From Cristatella mucedo (taxonomy: Eukaryota; Bryozoa; Phylactolaemata; Cristatellidae): a stretch of 33,673 nucleotides of DNA. The notes below the pieces were generated by a model that made no database searches, had not been told where the DNA came from, and saw nothing but the letters and a program-made list of their open reading frames with translations. The stretch spans positions 520,501-554,173 of the forward strand of contig WPIO01000178.1 of the NCBI GenBank assembly GCA_009760855.2, in the 5' to 3' direction. Positions 1 to 8,786 of the stretch are shown here, piece after piece (within the stretch, counting starts at the first letter, position 1; every line of letters begins with the position of its first letter). Both the position numbers and the translations under genes were made by a program.

Positions 1-80
1 TCCTTTGCAGCAAATGTCAAGCGCCTAGAAAGATATTGAGTTCTCCGAGGGCGCTTTATCAAGTGTATTATTATTATTAT
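1..80 (+). mobile_element. LINE-F1 3' terminus (cut by window start)
   Basis: This is the last ~65 nt of a CR1/L2-type non-LTR element followed by (ATT)n. It contains the AAGCGCCTAGAAAGA...GGGCGCTTTATCAA terminal hairpin that recurs at 497-540, 20032-20075 and 26117-26160 on this strand and inverted elsewhere. It is non-coding. The rest of the copy lies outside the window. Confidence 0.85.
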
Positions 81-288
81 TAACTTTTCCGCGGCATCCT
101 TCTTACCTTAGCACGCACGAAATTCTTGCATTGCTAATTAGCTACTAGTAGGGTGGTCGTTCAGCGAAAGGTTCTTTAGGTAACAGGATACGAAGAATCC
201 GTGCAGAGGCCGCAGCGGACAGGCTGACTCTGGAGTGAGACGCCGGCGCGCAAGGGCTCAATGCGAGCTGGCTCATGCGTGCTTTGCC

Positions 289-562
289 ACCTATTTAGGA
301 CAGCATTTAGTGGGTCCCTGTGATTCGTCGTCCTTCACGTGCTTATGCGTGCTAACACTGTGCATGCTGCCACTAACCACATTTGCATGCTGACCCTGTG
401 CATGTCACCCCTAACCATGTTATTCATTTTGTTTGTTTTTCAAGCATGATTTTACTTACCATTTAATTGCATTTCCCATTGCAGCACATGTAAAGCGCCT
501 AGAAAGAGATTAAGTTCTCTGATGGCGCTTTATCAAGTACATTATTATTATTATTATTATTC
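289..562 (+). mobile_element. LINE-F1 5'-truncated copy (end of ORF2 + 3' UTR)
   Basis: The copy starts in the last codons of the RT-bearing ORF, reading LFRTAFSGSL then TGA at 321-323. The ~200-nt 3' UTR follows, with the phrases tgcatgctgccactaac and ccctaaccatgttattc shared by all copies. It ends in the double-hairpin terminus and (ATT)n. This is the usual severe 5' truncation of non-LTR retrotransposition. No target duplication is obvious, as is common for L2/CR1 elements with microsatellite tails. Confidence 0.88.
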
Positions 563-781
563 TAGTGCTACGATATCCAAAAGGCGGCGCGTGCTGTATG
601 AAATATCGCCGTCGGTTCGGCAAAGTGAATCGATTTTGCAAACGACGGACATGCAGCGGCAGCAGTCGGCAGCGCCGAGGTCGAGTCGACGAGGCCGAGG
701 CTCCGGCGGCCGCAGCGGCAGCGATTCCGCAGCGGCCGCCGGAGGCTGTGGAGAGATGCGATGCCTCTACTCTGTCGCAAC
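563..781. other. GC-rich stretch, no gene recognised
   Basis: Short Arg/Ala/Gly-rich reading frames exist on both strands, produced by GCC/GGC/CAG-like triplets near 650-740. The frames overlap and none looks more coding than the others. I do not call a gene here. Confidence 0.4.
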
Positions 782-960
782 CATAATAAAAATGAAAAAA
801 AATAATAATAGCTGATTTAGCAGCATCATTTGTAAAGCGTCAGAAGAGCCTTAACGGCTATCGCCGCCGCCTGCAGTTGGCAATAAAGGATCGCCCGCGA
901 CAGGATTCGAACCCGCCAACGGTTCGGTAGTGAACAGCGAGTCTTCCTGACTGGCTCTTG
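782..960 (-). mobile_element. SINE-A copy with variant tRNA-like head
   Basis: Read on the minus strand, a B box (GGGTTCGAATCCTG, 901-914) is followed by the SINE-A body: GGCGATCC, an inverted-repeat-like core, AGCCGTTAAGGCT, then a tail of TTATT-like repeats at 782-812. The part upstream of the B box does not match the other SINE-A heads (no GGTAAGGCGGTTGC). It still has a tRNA-like spacing with GCCAGTCAGGAAGA as a possible A box. Either the head is strongly diverged or the same body is joined to a different tRNA. Confidence 0.75.
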
Positions 961-998
961 ACCCAGAGGCTAAAGCCTGGTTTAGACCGCGAGTCTTG

Positions 999-1520
999 CT
1001 TCCTACCTGCTTTCTACCTACTCGAGTCTTACTTGGGTCTTCCGGTTTGCACTCGGTCAAGATGGCAGTCTTGCTCTGCAAGTCTCGCACGCCACTCGCT
1101 CCGCCCACTGATCGTTCATTGCATGGCTGCTGCATTTCTCAGCGGCCAAGCTTCGCTAACGCAATTGCCGGTAGAGTGAAACCTGTTCCCTACAGCCTTT
1201 GCCGCTCGCCACCTCGAAATCTGATTTTTGAACTCCGAGCTCAGAGTATCCCATAAACAGGGACTCGCGCGGAGCGCATCGATGAGTACACCAGTCAAGT
1301 CGCGCGTCCCCCCCACCCCAGCCGCTCCGGTTGAAGTAATGCAGTGGGCGTGGCCTCAATGCCGTCTATGATTGGTCACCTCATAATTCTTGGCTAAAAA
1401 GGTAGAACCGGGTTCGGCGGCAGAATCTTCGCCAAATCTTCCCTAAGTCTTGACAGCCCCCTCCGCCGTATTGGTGACGCATAAACCGAAGACTCGAGTA
1501 GTTGGAAAGCAGGCGGGAAG
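999..1520. repeat. Inverted-repeat pair, 32-bp arms, 458-bp interior
   Basis: The segment 999-1030 and the reverse complement of 1489-1520 match at 28 of 32 positions, including the run CTACTCGAGTCTT. The interior holds short ORFs only. It includes a GC-box-like GGGCGTGGCC and an inverted CCAAT (ATTGGT) at 1345-1378, which could be promoter elements. A fold-back or MITE-like element is possible; no target duplication was found. Confidence 0.45.
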
Positions 1521-1759
1521 CGCGGCTCGCCCTCATCACTGCCGGACCAAGCAAGGGGGACCACTTCCGACGCATTTCCCGCCCGTACAAGTGCAGCGGA
1601 ATTGTCGCTGCCACTTTCCGACCCGTGTATTCACGCTCTGAGCGTCCCCGGCCTGCGTCCCTGGCCTTTCCGCACTTGGCAAATGAACGGGGCAGATAGC
1701 AGCTCAAGTCAGCTGTATGCAGCGGTGCGAATTTCCATTTGAACTTGAGAAAAAAGCAA

Positions 1760-1798
1760 ACACTTACAGCGGACCGCCTCGCGGTCCGCTGTAAGTGT
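1760..1798. repeat. Perfect 18-bp inverted repeat with 3-nt loop
   Basis: The arms 1760-1777 and 1781-1798 are exact reverse complements (ACACTTACAGCGGACCGC) around the loop CTC. It would form a very stable hairpin in RNA from either strand. Nothing similar was seen elsewhere in the window. On the minus strand it starts 36 nt after the stop codon of the reading frame at 1834-2151, so it could sit in a 3' UTR. Confidence 0.9.
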
Positions 1799-1833
1799 AT
1801 TAAAACCTTCAGCTCCGACAGTAAGAAAAAGCT

Positions 1834-2152
1834 TCAGTTTTTTATTTCTCGGACCGACGATATTCTTGCACTATTCTGACCACCGGCTATCCGCAAGGCT
1901 GCAATTTCGTCCGCCAAGGACGGTAGCACTCGCCGCAGTAACGATGCAGCTTCCGGGAGGAAAGAACTCAGTAGGTGGCCTCGGAGGCAAGAATTCTGGC
2001 TGGCATCAGTTCTACTGGAAGTTTCCGAACCTCCATTAGAAAATGAAGGTGCGATGGAAACTATTAAATAAAAATTGCCAACCAATAAAGCCACGCTTAG
2101 AGCTAACCAGAGGGACTGGACGGAGTTTTGTGACAGCTTCCTAGGCACTTTC
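1834..2152 (-). CDS. Candidate terminal exon of a membrane protein
   Basis: This is a minus-strand open frame of about 105 codons ending in TGA at 1834-1836. It becomes open exactly at a splice-acceptor-like CTTTCTTTTAG followed by AAAGTGCC, with an in-frame TAG formed by the acceptor itself. Near the start lies a ~20-residue hydrophobic run (LWLALSVALLVGNFYLIVSI), flanked by PRKLSQNSVQS on one side and a Ser-rich stretch on the other. That pattern is typical of a transmembrane segment or signal anchor. The remainder is polar with LLRRVLP and DEIAALR. No family is recognised. An AATAAA overlaps the final codons. Upstream exons are not identified, so this could be a chance frame. Confidence 0.3.
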
Positions 2153-2206
2153 TAAAAGAAAGTCGCGGAGGCCGAATGTAGAGCACCGGGATCATTGCGG
2201 CTGCTT

Positions 2207-2428
2207 CAGCCTCCTCGTCCCTGCTCGTCCCATATCCTCCGACTTCCGCTCGTCCCATATCCTCCGACTTCCGCTCGTCCCATATCCTCCGACTTCCGCT
2301 CGTCCCATATCCTCCGACTTCCGCTCGTCTCATCCTCAGACTTCCGCTCGTCTCATATCCTCCGACTTCCGCTCGTCCCATATCCTCCGACTTCCGCTCG
2401 TCTCATATCCTCCGACTTCCGCTCGCAC
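2207..2428. repeat. 25-bp minisatellite, about 8 copies
   Basis: The tandem unit is CATATCCTCCGACTTCCGCT plus CGTCC, with copies starting at 2231, 2256, 2281, 2306, 2331, 2354, 2379 and 2404. The copy at 2331 has lost 2 bp (23 bp long). Copies are otherwise nearly identical, so the array is young. Because 25 is not a multiple of three, reading frames through it rotate and do not suggest a protein. A decayed partial unit lies at 2207-2230. Confidence 0.95.
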
Positions 2429-2734
2429 GCGCTCTCATTCAGGAAAGGGCATCACCAAGGTCCGCTCGATCCCGTCGTCCCGAGATTCACTTTCGGAATG
2501 CGCGGATTGAAGCTCAAACAGCGCTTTGATATTGCAAAACACTGTGCAGGTGTGCGCATTTTTAGCACGCGTCGAGAACGTATCGTTTTTCTTATCGAAA
2601 CAAAAGACGAAAAGGACGAGATTGACGCCGCAGGTCGACGCGGAGCTGCAGCGGCGGCGCTATCCAGTTGACTGCGCCTCCTGCGGCGGCGTTTTGGGGG
2701 CGGGCAGTCCACGACATTTCTTAAGGGGAAACAC

Positions 2735-2890
2735 CAAATATAATTCAAATTCAAATATAATTCATTTATATAGCGCCCCAAGAGAACTTAATCTCTATTC
2801 AGGCGCTTCACATATGCCTCGGGGCTCGAGCCCACGACCTCAGTCAGACCTTGGTCGGGGCAGGCACCTTAACCGCTAGACCAAACCAGC
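2735..2890 (-). mobile_element. SINE-B, full-length-looking copy
   Basis: This is a tRNA-derived SINE. On the minus strand the A box is TGGTCTAGCGGTTAAGG (2868-2884) and the B box is GGGCTCGAGCCCC (2821-2833). The tail is GAAGCGCCTGAATAGAGATT, then AAGTTCTCTTGGGGCGCTA, ending in an AT-rich repeat at 2735-2765. The tail is homologous to the LINE-F1 terminus, which implies mobilisation by the LINE-F1 reverse transcriptase. Confidence 0.9.
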
Positions 2891-3509
2891 ATTTCGTAGA
2901 AGCACGCCGGTCTCTGAAAGAAGCCCCTGTCACAGTCGCAGGCAAGACTGTCCTTCATGCACCAGCCGCGGCGATAGTAGTAGCCGGCTGCTAGTCGCAG
3001 CCGTAGAGATGCATCTGACCGCTTCATACGACGCGCTGACCGAGTCGTCCGCGGAATGTCTATGCCTGGGGTGGTCGCCTCTGGATCGGTCGGCTGGTAG
3101 TGGTTGAGGGAAGCGGAATTAGATCACTATTGCTGTCAGCAATTTACCTCATCGAAGGCGTGGGGCAACCAGTTCACCCCAGGGTGGGATTTCAACGGCG
3201 GTCGGCGACAGCACTTTAAACCTATAGAATGTTTATTTTCGTCAATAAATTGGTACCGGCTGTTATCATCGCTAAGAAAGGTTCGTCATTTCAAAGCAAC
3301 ACGCCCCCCGAAATTTGTCTTCCGCCCTTCAAACCTTTGGGCCTGGAAATACTTAATAGCTTAGCGGTTAAACTGTACTTTTGATGCAAGGTGCAGTCAA
3401 AGCTAATAGTACTTAAAAATAAATGGTAGCAGCTAAAGGAAACGTCGATACTGCAAAAATTGTCTCAAATTGGGCACCCGAGAAAGTGGAAGCACCGTCC
3501 GCTGGAGCT
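2891..3509. other. No gene recognised
   Basis: Only short frames are present. The longest runs at 3104-3364 on the plus strand and has no recognisable motif. I see no repeat family member in this stretch. Confidence 0.4.
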
Positions 3510-3672
3510 TATATATAATTCATTTGCGTTGCTCCCAAAGAAATTAATCTCTATTCACGCGCTTCGCATATGCCGCGGGATTCGAGCCCACGACCTCGGT
3601 CATCAAATACGTTCACCTTGACCTCAGTCATTACAGGCGAGCACCTTAACCCTTGCTAGGCCAAACCGGCGA
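3510..3672 (-). mobile_element. SINE-B, diverged copy
   Basis: It has the same layout as the copy at 2735-2890: B-box-like GGGCTCGAATCCC (3577-3589), a decayed A box at 3645-3664 (GGCCTAGCAAGGGTTAAGG), and the LINE-like tail at 3518-3565. There is extra sequence of about 20 nt between the boxes, apparently a partial internal duplication of the ACCTCGGTCA/ACCTCAGTCA segment. It is older than the 2735 copy. Confidence 0.82.
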
Positions 3673-4502
3673 GGCAGCTTGATGTGATGCTGATGAATGC
3701 GGCTGTATTTGCCACGGTATGTAGCTGTGCACTCGTTCTGCTGATCTTAAGCTCGACGTGCAGACAACGGGTCTCAGTGCTAGACATTTTTTTTATTGCC
3801 TCTCAAAGCCACAGAAACGTATTTATGTGAGCCATTGAGCGATACGGCCTTCACTTTATGCAGCAAAACGTTTTGCAGCACAAGGTTTGCTAGGAGACCA
3901 GTCGAGGAAGCCAAAAGCACGGAATCAGCGGTGCAGCTTCTACAGTCAAGGCGCTTGAGCTTGAGGTAGTTTGCAGGAGACAATTTTTCTCTTGCTTCAA
4001 TTACAAATTGCAGAGAAAAATTTCTCACGTGGATTTCAAGGTGGACGCGGCGCGCTGCCTGCCAACTGCTCGCCGCCGTAACGTTACTCGCAGGTCATCT
4101 CTCTGGAGCTTTGTTAAGGTTATTTCAAATAAGACAAATTGTGACGCAGTATCGTGAAAGTACTTTTACGAGATTGAGAGACGGCTGAAACGCAGCATAA
4201 CGAAGATTGCGCTGAGAGAAAGAGCTTGATTGACTCAGCGTGAATGTCGCATGCTAGGACTTGCCTGCAGCTTCTTAAAAGAAGTGTGCTAAAAGTCATT
4301 ATACCCTTCGCATAATGCTCACAATCATAAATCGAGGATGGGTTACATTGAAATTGATAGAAGTAAATATTTTTCTCTAGGAAACCTCGGAAAATAGCCG
4401 CGAACCTGCTGAAAAGCACACGGGCTGCCATCCAAAGATATAAGGGCGTAGAGCTAGCGCGTGGTGGCTTACACCAATTGACCTCCGCGTCGTAGGTTGA
4501 GT
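3673..4502. other. No gene recognised
   Basis: Short minus-strand frames at 3780-4028 and 4120-4431 have no recognised domain, and neither starts or ends at convincing splice sites. The stretch is unremarkable in composition. Confidence 0.4.
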
Positions 4503-4668
4503 GACGTGATGGTACACTTGGTAAGGTGGTTGCTTTTCATGACCTCGATCCCGAAGTCGTAGGTTCAAATCCTGCTGCAGTGGGCAATCCTTTAATGCCC
4601 ACTGCAAGCGGTGGCGGTAGCCGTTAAGGCTCTTTTGTTGCTATACAAAAGAAGCTGCTAAGCCTACT
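4503..4668 (+). mobile_element. SINE-A copy
   Basis: The A-box-like TGGTACACTTGGTAAGG (4509-4525) and B box GGTTCAAATCC (4562-4572) are followed by the SINE-A body with GGTGGCGGTAGCCGTTAAGG and CTATACAAAAGAAGCTGCTA. It is moderately diverged from the copies at 12000 and 18880. Ends are approximate because no clean target duplication is visible. Confidence 0.85.
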
Positions 4669-4713
4669 AAAGGAGCGGGTGCGATTTTAGCTTCTTTTCC
4701 TAATGTCATCTAT

Positions 4714-5065
4714 TTTGTCGATGTCACGACGCGTATCCGGGAATGAGTTCCAGAATTTGGAATCATGCGAGTAACGGCATGGTCTTCAAAGGATTTGAGG
4801 CTAGTTATAGGCACAACTGGACGACTTGAGTCAGATGAGTGGGCGGTACGATCCCTAGCCTGATTACGAGGTAGTCCAGATAGGTGAGCTTGCGCAAGAG
4901 AGTGCCGGGACCAATAGGTTTAGTTGCGGAATATTGAAGTAAAGAACTACTGATGGGTAACCAGTGCAGGTCGGCGAGAAGTGGTTTAAAGTGGTAATTG
5001 CGATGTTCACCGTTGACAGATCAGACAGCTGTACAGTTTTGCACCAGCTGTAATCGATTCAAGCT
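4714..5065 (-). mobile_element. LINE-F1 fragment, decayed C-terminal RT region
   Basis: This is homologous to the coding region between LLADLHWLPV and the end of ORF2 in the other LINE-F1 copies. Shared phrases include AACCAGTGCAGGTCGGCGAG, CAAAGGATTTGAGG and TTTTGCACCAGCTGTAATCG on the plus strand. Many indels and stops show that this is an old copy. It lacks the 3' UTR, so it is truncated at both ends. Confidence 0.82.
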
Positions 5066-5091
5066 TCAAGCTGTAATCGATTCAAGATTCA
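5046..5091. repeat. 23-bp tandem duplication
   Basis: AGCTGTAATCGATTCAAG occurs at 5046-5063 and again at 5069-5086. It is a local duplication at the 5' edge of the LINE-F1 fragment. Confidence 0.9.
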
Positions 5092-5299
5092 TGTAATTGC
5101 TTTGAGTATTTTGCTAAAGGTATACTGAGCTTGTTTTCTGTGAACTATTCATTTTTGTTTTATAGATACTCTTCGAGATACTTCAACAATACCAAAATCA
5201 AAACGTCTTCGCGATATAATCGAGAAGAAAAGTGATCACACATTTACTTTTTCAAGCGTAGTTGTGCTACCTTTCCCAGAAGATTAGCTGGCTTACACC

Positions 5300-5908
5300 A
5301 TGCTGTTCATCTATAGCCGGCCAACGATAGCAAGCGTACATATCACGACTCTGCTCGTTGCGGCAGTACAAGGATATGTCGTGTCTGGCAGTACGGTTTC
5401 TACATCCAACTCCGCCGAGTCTGGCACTGCAATCAGAGAGGGCACCGTAGGAGCGCACAACAGCACCTATTTTAGTGACACGAGCGCTCTGGGAAATAAT
5501 TCGAATGCTTCGAGAACACATTTCATTAGTGGCAGCGGCGGCGGATTCAGTCCAAATTCGCTCAAGGGCTTTACTTCAGGACATCTCTGGGCGAATAATG
5601 GTAGCTCGGTGAACTCGCGAACGATAACGAAAGAGACAATATCTCGTAACGTTTCGACGGCTAGTCTTGTTCGGCCACAACCGGTTACGAATTCGGGATC
5701 ATCAGTATCGGGCAGCTTCCATACTGCGGAGCTGCACGCTGCTACTCCACGGAGCGGATCGCCGGCGACCCTAGCGAACCGCATTATTTCACTGCTGCCA
5801 TTGCATTGCCGAGCACTCACGCTGCTAACTCTTCCGTGTTTTGGCAAGCGAATTGCAGCGCGCGTGCTCTCCGCTCCAATGGCGAAACTATGTATACGGC
5901 AGCATTGA
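5300..5908 (+). pseudogene. Ser/Thr/Asn-rich secreted or mucin-like protein, N-terminal part
   Basis: The frame starts at an ATG in good context (ACACCATGC), with an in-frame TAG 15 nt upstream at 5285-5287. The first ~25 residues (SVHITTLLVAAVQG at about 12-25) look like a signal peptide. What follows is low in complexity and rich in Ser, Thr, Gly and Asn, with at least four N-glycosylation sequons (NST, NAS, NGS, NVS). This character is lost after about 5780, where the frame becomes Leu/Arg-rich; the Ser/Thr-rich signal passes to the next frame (see 5806-6711). That is best explained by a frameshift, or an unrecognised short intron. No homologous family is recognised. Confidence 0.4.
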
Positions 5909-6711
5909 AACATGCAGCTGGCGCTGTTACTAAGACGACGACCGTGTCATCGATCCTTAAGACTGACGCACAGCGCTTGCCTGTTGGCGGCAGTAGAACA
6001 ATGCCCGCTGTCGCGACGTTCATCGGCACGACTCACCACAGTCGCGCGACTTCGGGACCAAAGTGCGCAGACAATCGCTCATTCGCCACCTCGACCCCAG
6101 CGGCCGTCGCTAGCGCGAGGCCACATCAGAGCACCGTCAGCATGCAACCGTCGTCTCTCAGCTCCAGCCAATTTACCGCGACAAAGAGGAGCGAGGCATA
6201 CGCCACTTCAAAGACGCCGAGTGTCGCCGCCACCAGAATTTCGTCCGCATCAGCCACCTCGTTTTCCAGCTTAAGGCTAAAGACGACTGGCAGGGCAACT
6301 CTCTCGTCGTTGATTAACTTGAAAAGCAGCACTGCAATGACTAAAATAAATCAATCGACGTCCTCTCAATGCCAGGACTCGCCGACTACAAATCCCTCGA
6401 ACAAATCTGCTAAGTGGATAGAACCTTCCGCCAGTGCAGTGTACGCAATGTTGGCTGCGAAGGCAAGTGCAACAGCCATGCGCACAGCAAGTGCAAGTGG
6501 TCAAACGCTGCCACGATTCCTTGCCGCCGGTACTACACAAGTAAGTCTCCGCAATTCGACGTCGACGCACAAACCTGCGACTTTGCCTACCGACGCGCCC
6601 ACCTCAGCAGCGGCTGGTCTAGCCACGCGGACGGCACGGTCAGATGCCAGCCGAGCCACACCTCACTTCACTGCTAGCACCAGAATCGCAGTCCGCGGCG
6701 ATCCGACATAA
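5780..6711 (+). pseudogene. Ser/Thr/Ala-rich mucin-like frame, continuation
   Basis: An open frame runs for more than 300 codons ending in TAA at 6709-6711, long for chance in DNA of this composition. The protein is dominated by Ser, Thr and Ala (for example TSFSSLRLKTTGRATLSSL), resembling an O-glycosylated stalk, with a terminal VRGDPT. It lies in a different frame from 5300-5780 but has the same character. From about 6415 a third frame, up to TAG at 6675-6677, looks more coding: it is Cys-rich (RQCSVRNVGCEGKCNSH, HSKCKW, IPCRRYY) with many C-ending codons. The Ala-rich residues in this frame there may be its shadow. I infer a decayed or multi-exon gene; function unknown. Confidence 0.4.
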
Positions 6712-6879
6712 ACTATGAAGCCAGTAGCCGCAGGTACTGGCATGCGATTCTCCCGCGTTATGAGCACAAAAACTACACCATTGACTTCTAGTAAAAGCAC
6801 AAGTGGCAGATCTATCAGTGTGACTGGCAGCGGCGAGGTTCCTCGAAGCAGTTCTGGCATTAGTCAGTGGCAATGGTAG
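6712..6879 (+). pseudogene. Further Ser/Thr-rich segment after an in-frame stop
   Basis: Directly after TAA 6709-6711 the same frame stays open to TAG at 6877-6879 and is again Ser/Thr-rich (MSTKTTPLTSSKSTSGRSIS). This suggests the stop at 6709 interrupts a longer former coding sequence. Weaker Ser/Thr-rich pieces in the same frame appear at 7465-7713 and about 7729-7884, each bounded by stops. Confidence 0.35.
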
Positions 6880-7950
6880 AGGAACGCCGAACACCGGATA
6901 TGGCCTAATGTAATAGCTGTGCTTTGGCTTTAACGTGGTTTTTACGATGTGACCGATGCTTTTCAGTCACGCCTTCATGCGTTTCCAGAATATACCGTCC
7001 TACGCTAAGGGCGTGGACTTGGTATGCTAGGGACTGGGCTTCCTTTTCTGCCACATGCTACGTCGAGCGATAGCAATCGTCTTGGCTGCAAATTGATAAT
7101 ATTACCGCGAAGCGAATAGTCGTTTGAAAACCACTGCTCCAGGTTGGTTGAAAAAATTGTTGGCTTCATTCAAGCACGTCGACGCGACCGCGGGCTGCTC
7201 GTTGACAAGGACCTACAATGCAACGACTGCCGCATTATCGCGTTACACGGTTTCGAGATTACGCCAGTCGTCGGCACGTGACTAAGCTCGGCGACCTCAC
7301 CACGTGACTAAGCTAGGCGAGCTCTCTCGCCGCTCGATCCCTGGCCTTTTATCAAACCTAGCCAAGGGTATCAATGCAGCGTTTCAACTTCGGTCAATTT
7401 ACGTCACACATTGGCTCGCTCTGCTAGCGACGAATCGCAGAAAGGCTAAAAACCCCGTTCGCCGATGCTACTTACTGGCTCATCGTGGTCGCACAACCGT
7501 GACGCATCCACTGCTACAAAGCTCGGACCATCTGACATCAGCAGAGAGCCGACTGCTGTTGCTGCTGCTGCTAGCGACGGCTCACGATGGCCTCGGCAGA
7601 GAGCGCCTTTCTCGAGCGGCAAACAGCTGACAGCCAAGTTGAATCGAAGCCGACTGCTACGCCCTGGCGGCGCGTGTCCGTGGGTCCACCGGCACCTTAC
7701 TTGCACAACTTAAGCAGCACTTAGTATTCAGTAAGAGTGTTTCTTCATTCCGTCATCACCATCGCATGGGACAGCTACCGTTGGCACGACCTCGGATTCG
7801 GCTAGCAAAAATATGGCTGCATTAGGCCCAACGACCCAACGAGGCAGCGTCACTGGGCCGCATTCGGACGCTTGTTTGACGTAGTTAGTGGATCTGGAGC
7901 TATGGTGAATGGCACTCTGGAAAGACGCTGAGCCGAAAGACATGCGACAC
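6880..7950. other. No clear gene; fragments of Ser/Thr-rich frame
   Basis: The stretch contains a short (GCT)n run near 7555-7575 and scattered frames up to 108 codons. The plus frame at 7465-7713 (RDASTATKLGPSDISREPT) and the piece near 7765-7880 (HGTATVGTTSDSASK) share frame and composition with 5780-6879, so the decayed gene may reach here. This is weak evidence. Confidence 0.3.
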
Positions 7951-7951
7951 A

Positions 7952-8022
7952 ACTTTATTGAAGAATTTGTCAATCTGACCACCCCCGACTTTATTGAAGA
8001 ATATCAATCTGACCACCCTCCC
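7952..8022. repeat. ~36-bp tandem duplication
   Basis: ACTTTATTGAAGAATTTGTC plus AATCTGACCACCC at 7952-7987 is repeated at 7988-8022 with a 2-bp deletion. It is a local duplication of unknown significance. Confidence 0.9.
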
Positions 8023-8786
8023 CCGGTTGCGGACTGACGGCAACGCAATCATTTCAAATTGGTTTAAATAAAATTAGTACTGCGTCACGTTAGTAATTTT
8101 CCGTATGTTTGCTCAAAAAAAGTCGATGGTGACTTGATTTACACGTGGCCCCGACAAGTACGGTAAATGCAAGACGTGACAAGTTTCATTTGAAAGATTA
8201 AGCATAACAAAAGTAAGAATTTGATTAATCTACTTAAGCCATGAAATGTAAAACGTACTCACCCCATCTTTGCAAAGTAACACTGTACCCTAATATAATT
8301 AGCATCGCCGCGATTATTTGCAATGTATGCTTAGGCTTTCGTGCTTGAAGTCTTGCTAATGAAATGGTGGGTTGGCAGCGTTGTCAGGGATCGCGCGAAG
8401 TCAACGTATGGTCGCTCCACAGAGTGGCACCTATCCTCTAATTTTATCATTCCGCCCATGTTAAGCCGTGACAGTTTATGAAAGTTTAAAAAGCTTATGC
8501 ATATAAAGAGCGTTGCATTTCGTCACTTTTACAGCCACATAATTACATTTTACAGCTCATAATTGGAACAGCAGCAACAGCAGTACAGCTCATCAGTAGC
8601 AGGTCAAAGATCTTCGAATTCCATGCCGTTGCCCGCCTCCGTACACTTGTGGTCATGCTCTGCGGCGAGTTTCTACCGGCCATATAGCTGTTAGTCTTAG
8701 TGAGCTTAAATAGAGGTGATAAAAATATAGAATTAGTCGTCGAGCTTCATTGGAATTTTCACCTGAGTATTTTCGTAAAAAATTAC
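8023..8786. other. No gene recognised
   Basis: This is a moderately AT-rich stretch with no frame worth calling and no repeat family member that I can identify. A short AGCAGCAACAGCAGTACAGC triplet run lies near 8570. Confidence 0.4.

Noticed and set aside
2207-2428. CRISPR-like array
   Set aside because: Units are contiguous without spacers, and the surrounding sequence is eukaryotic.
2103-2671. Repetitive proteins from the 25-bp minisatellite
   Set aside because: The unit is not a multiple of three and frames rotate; no start or splice context supports translation.
5467-5913. 148-codon minus-strand frame opposite the Ser/Thr-rich frame
   Set aside because: Its amino-acid order has no recognisable feature, and it is expected as a shadow of Ser/Thr-rich codons on the plus strand.
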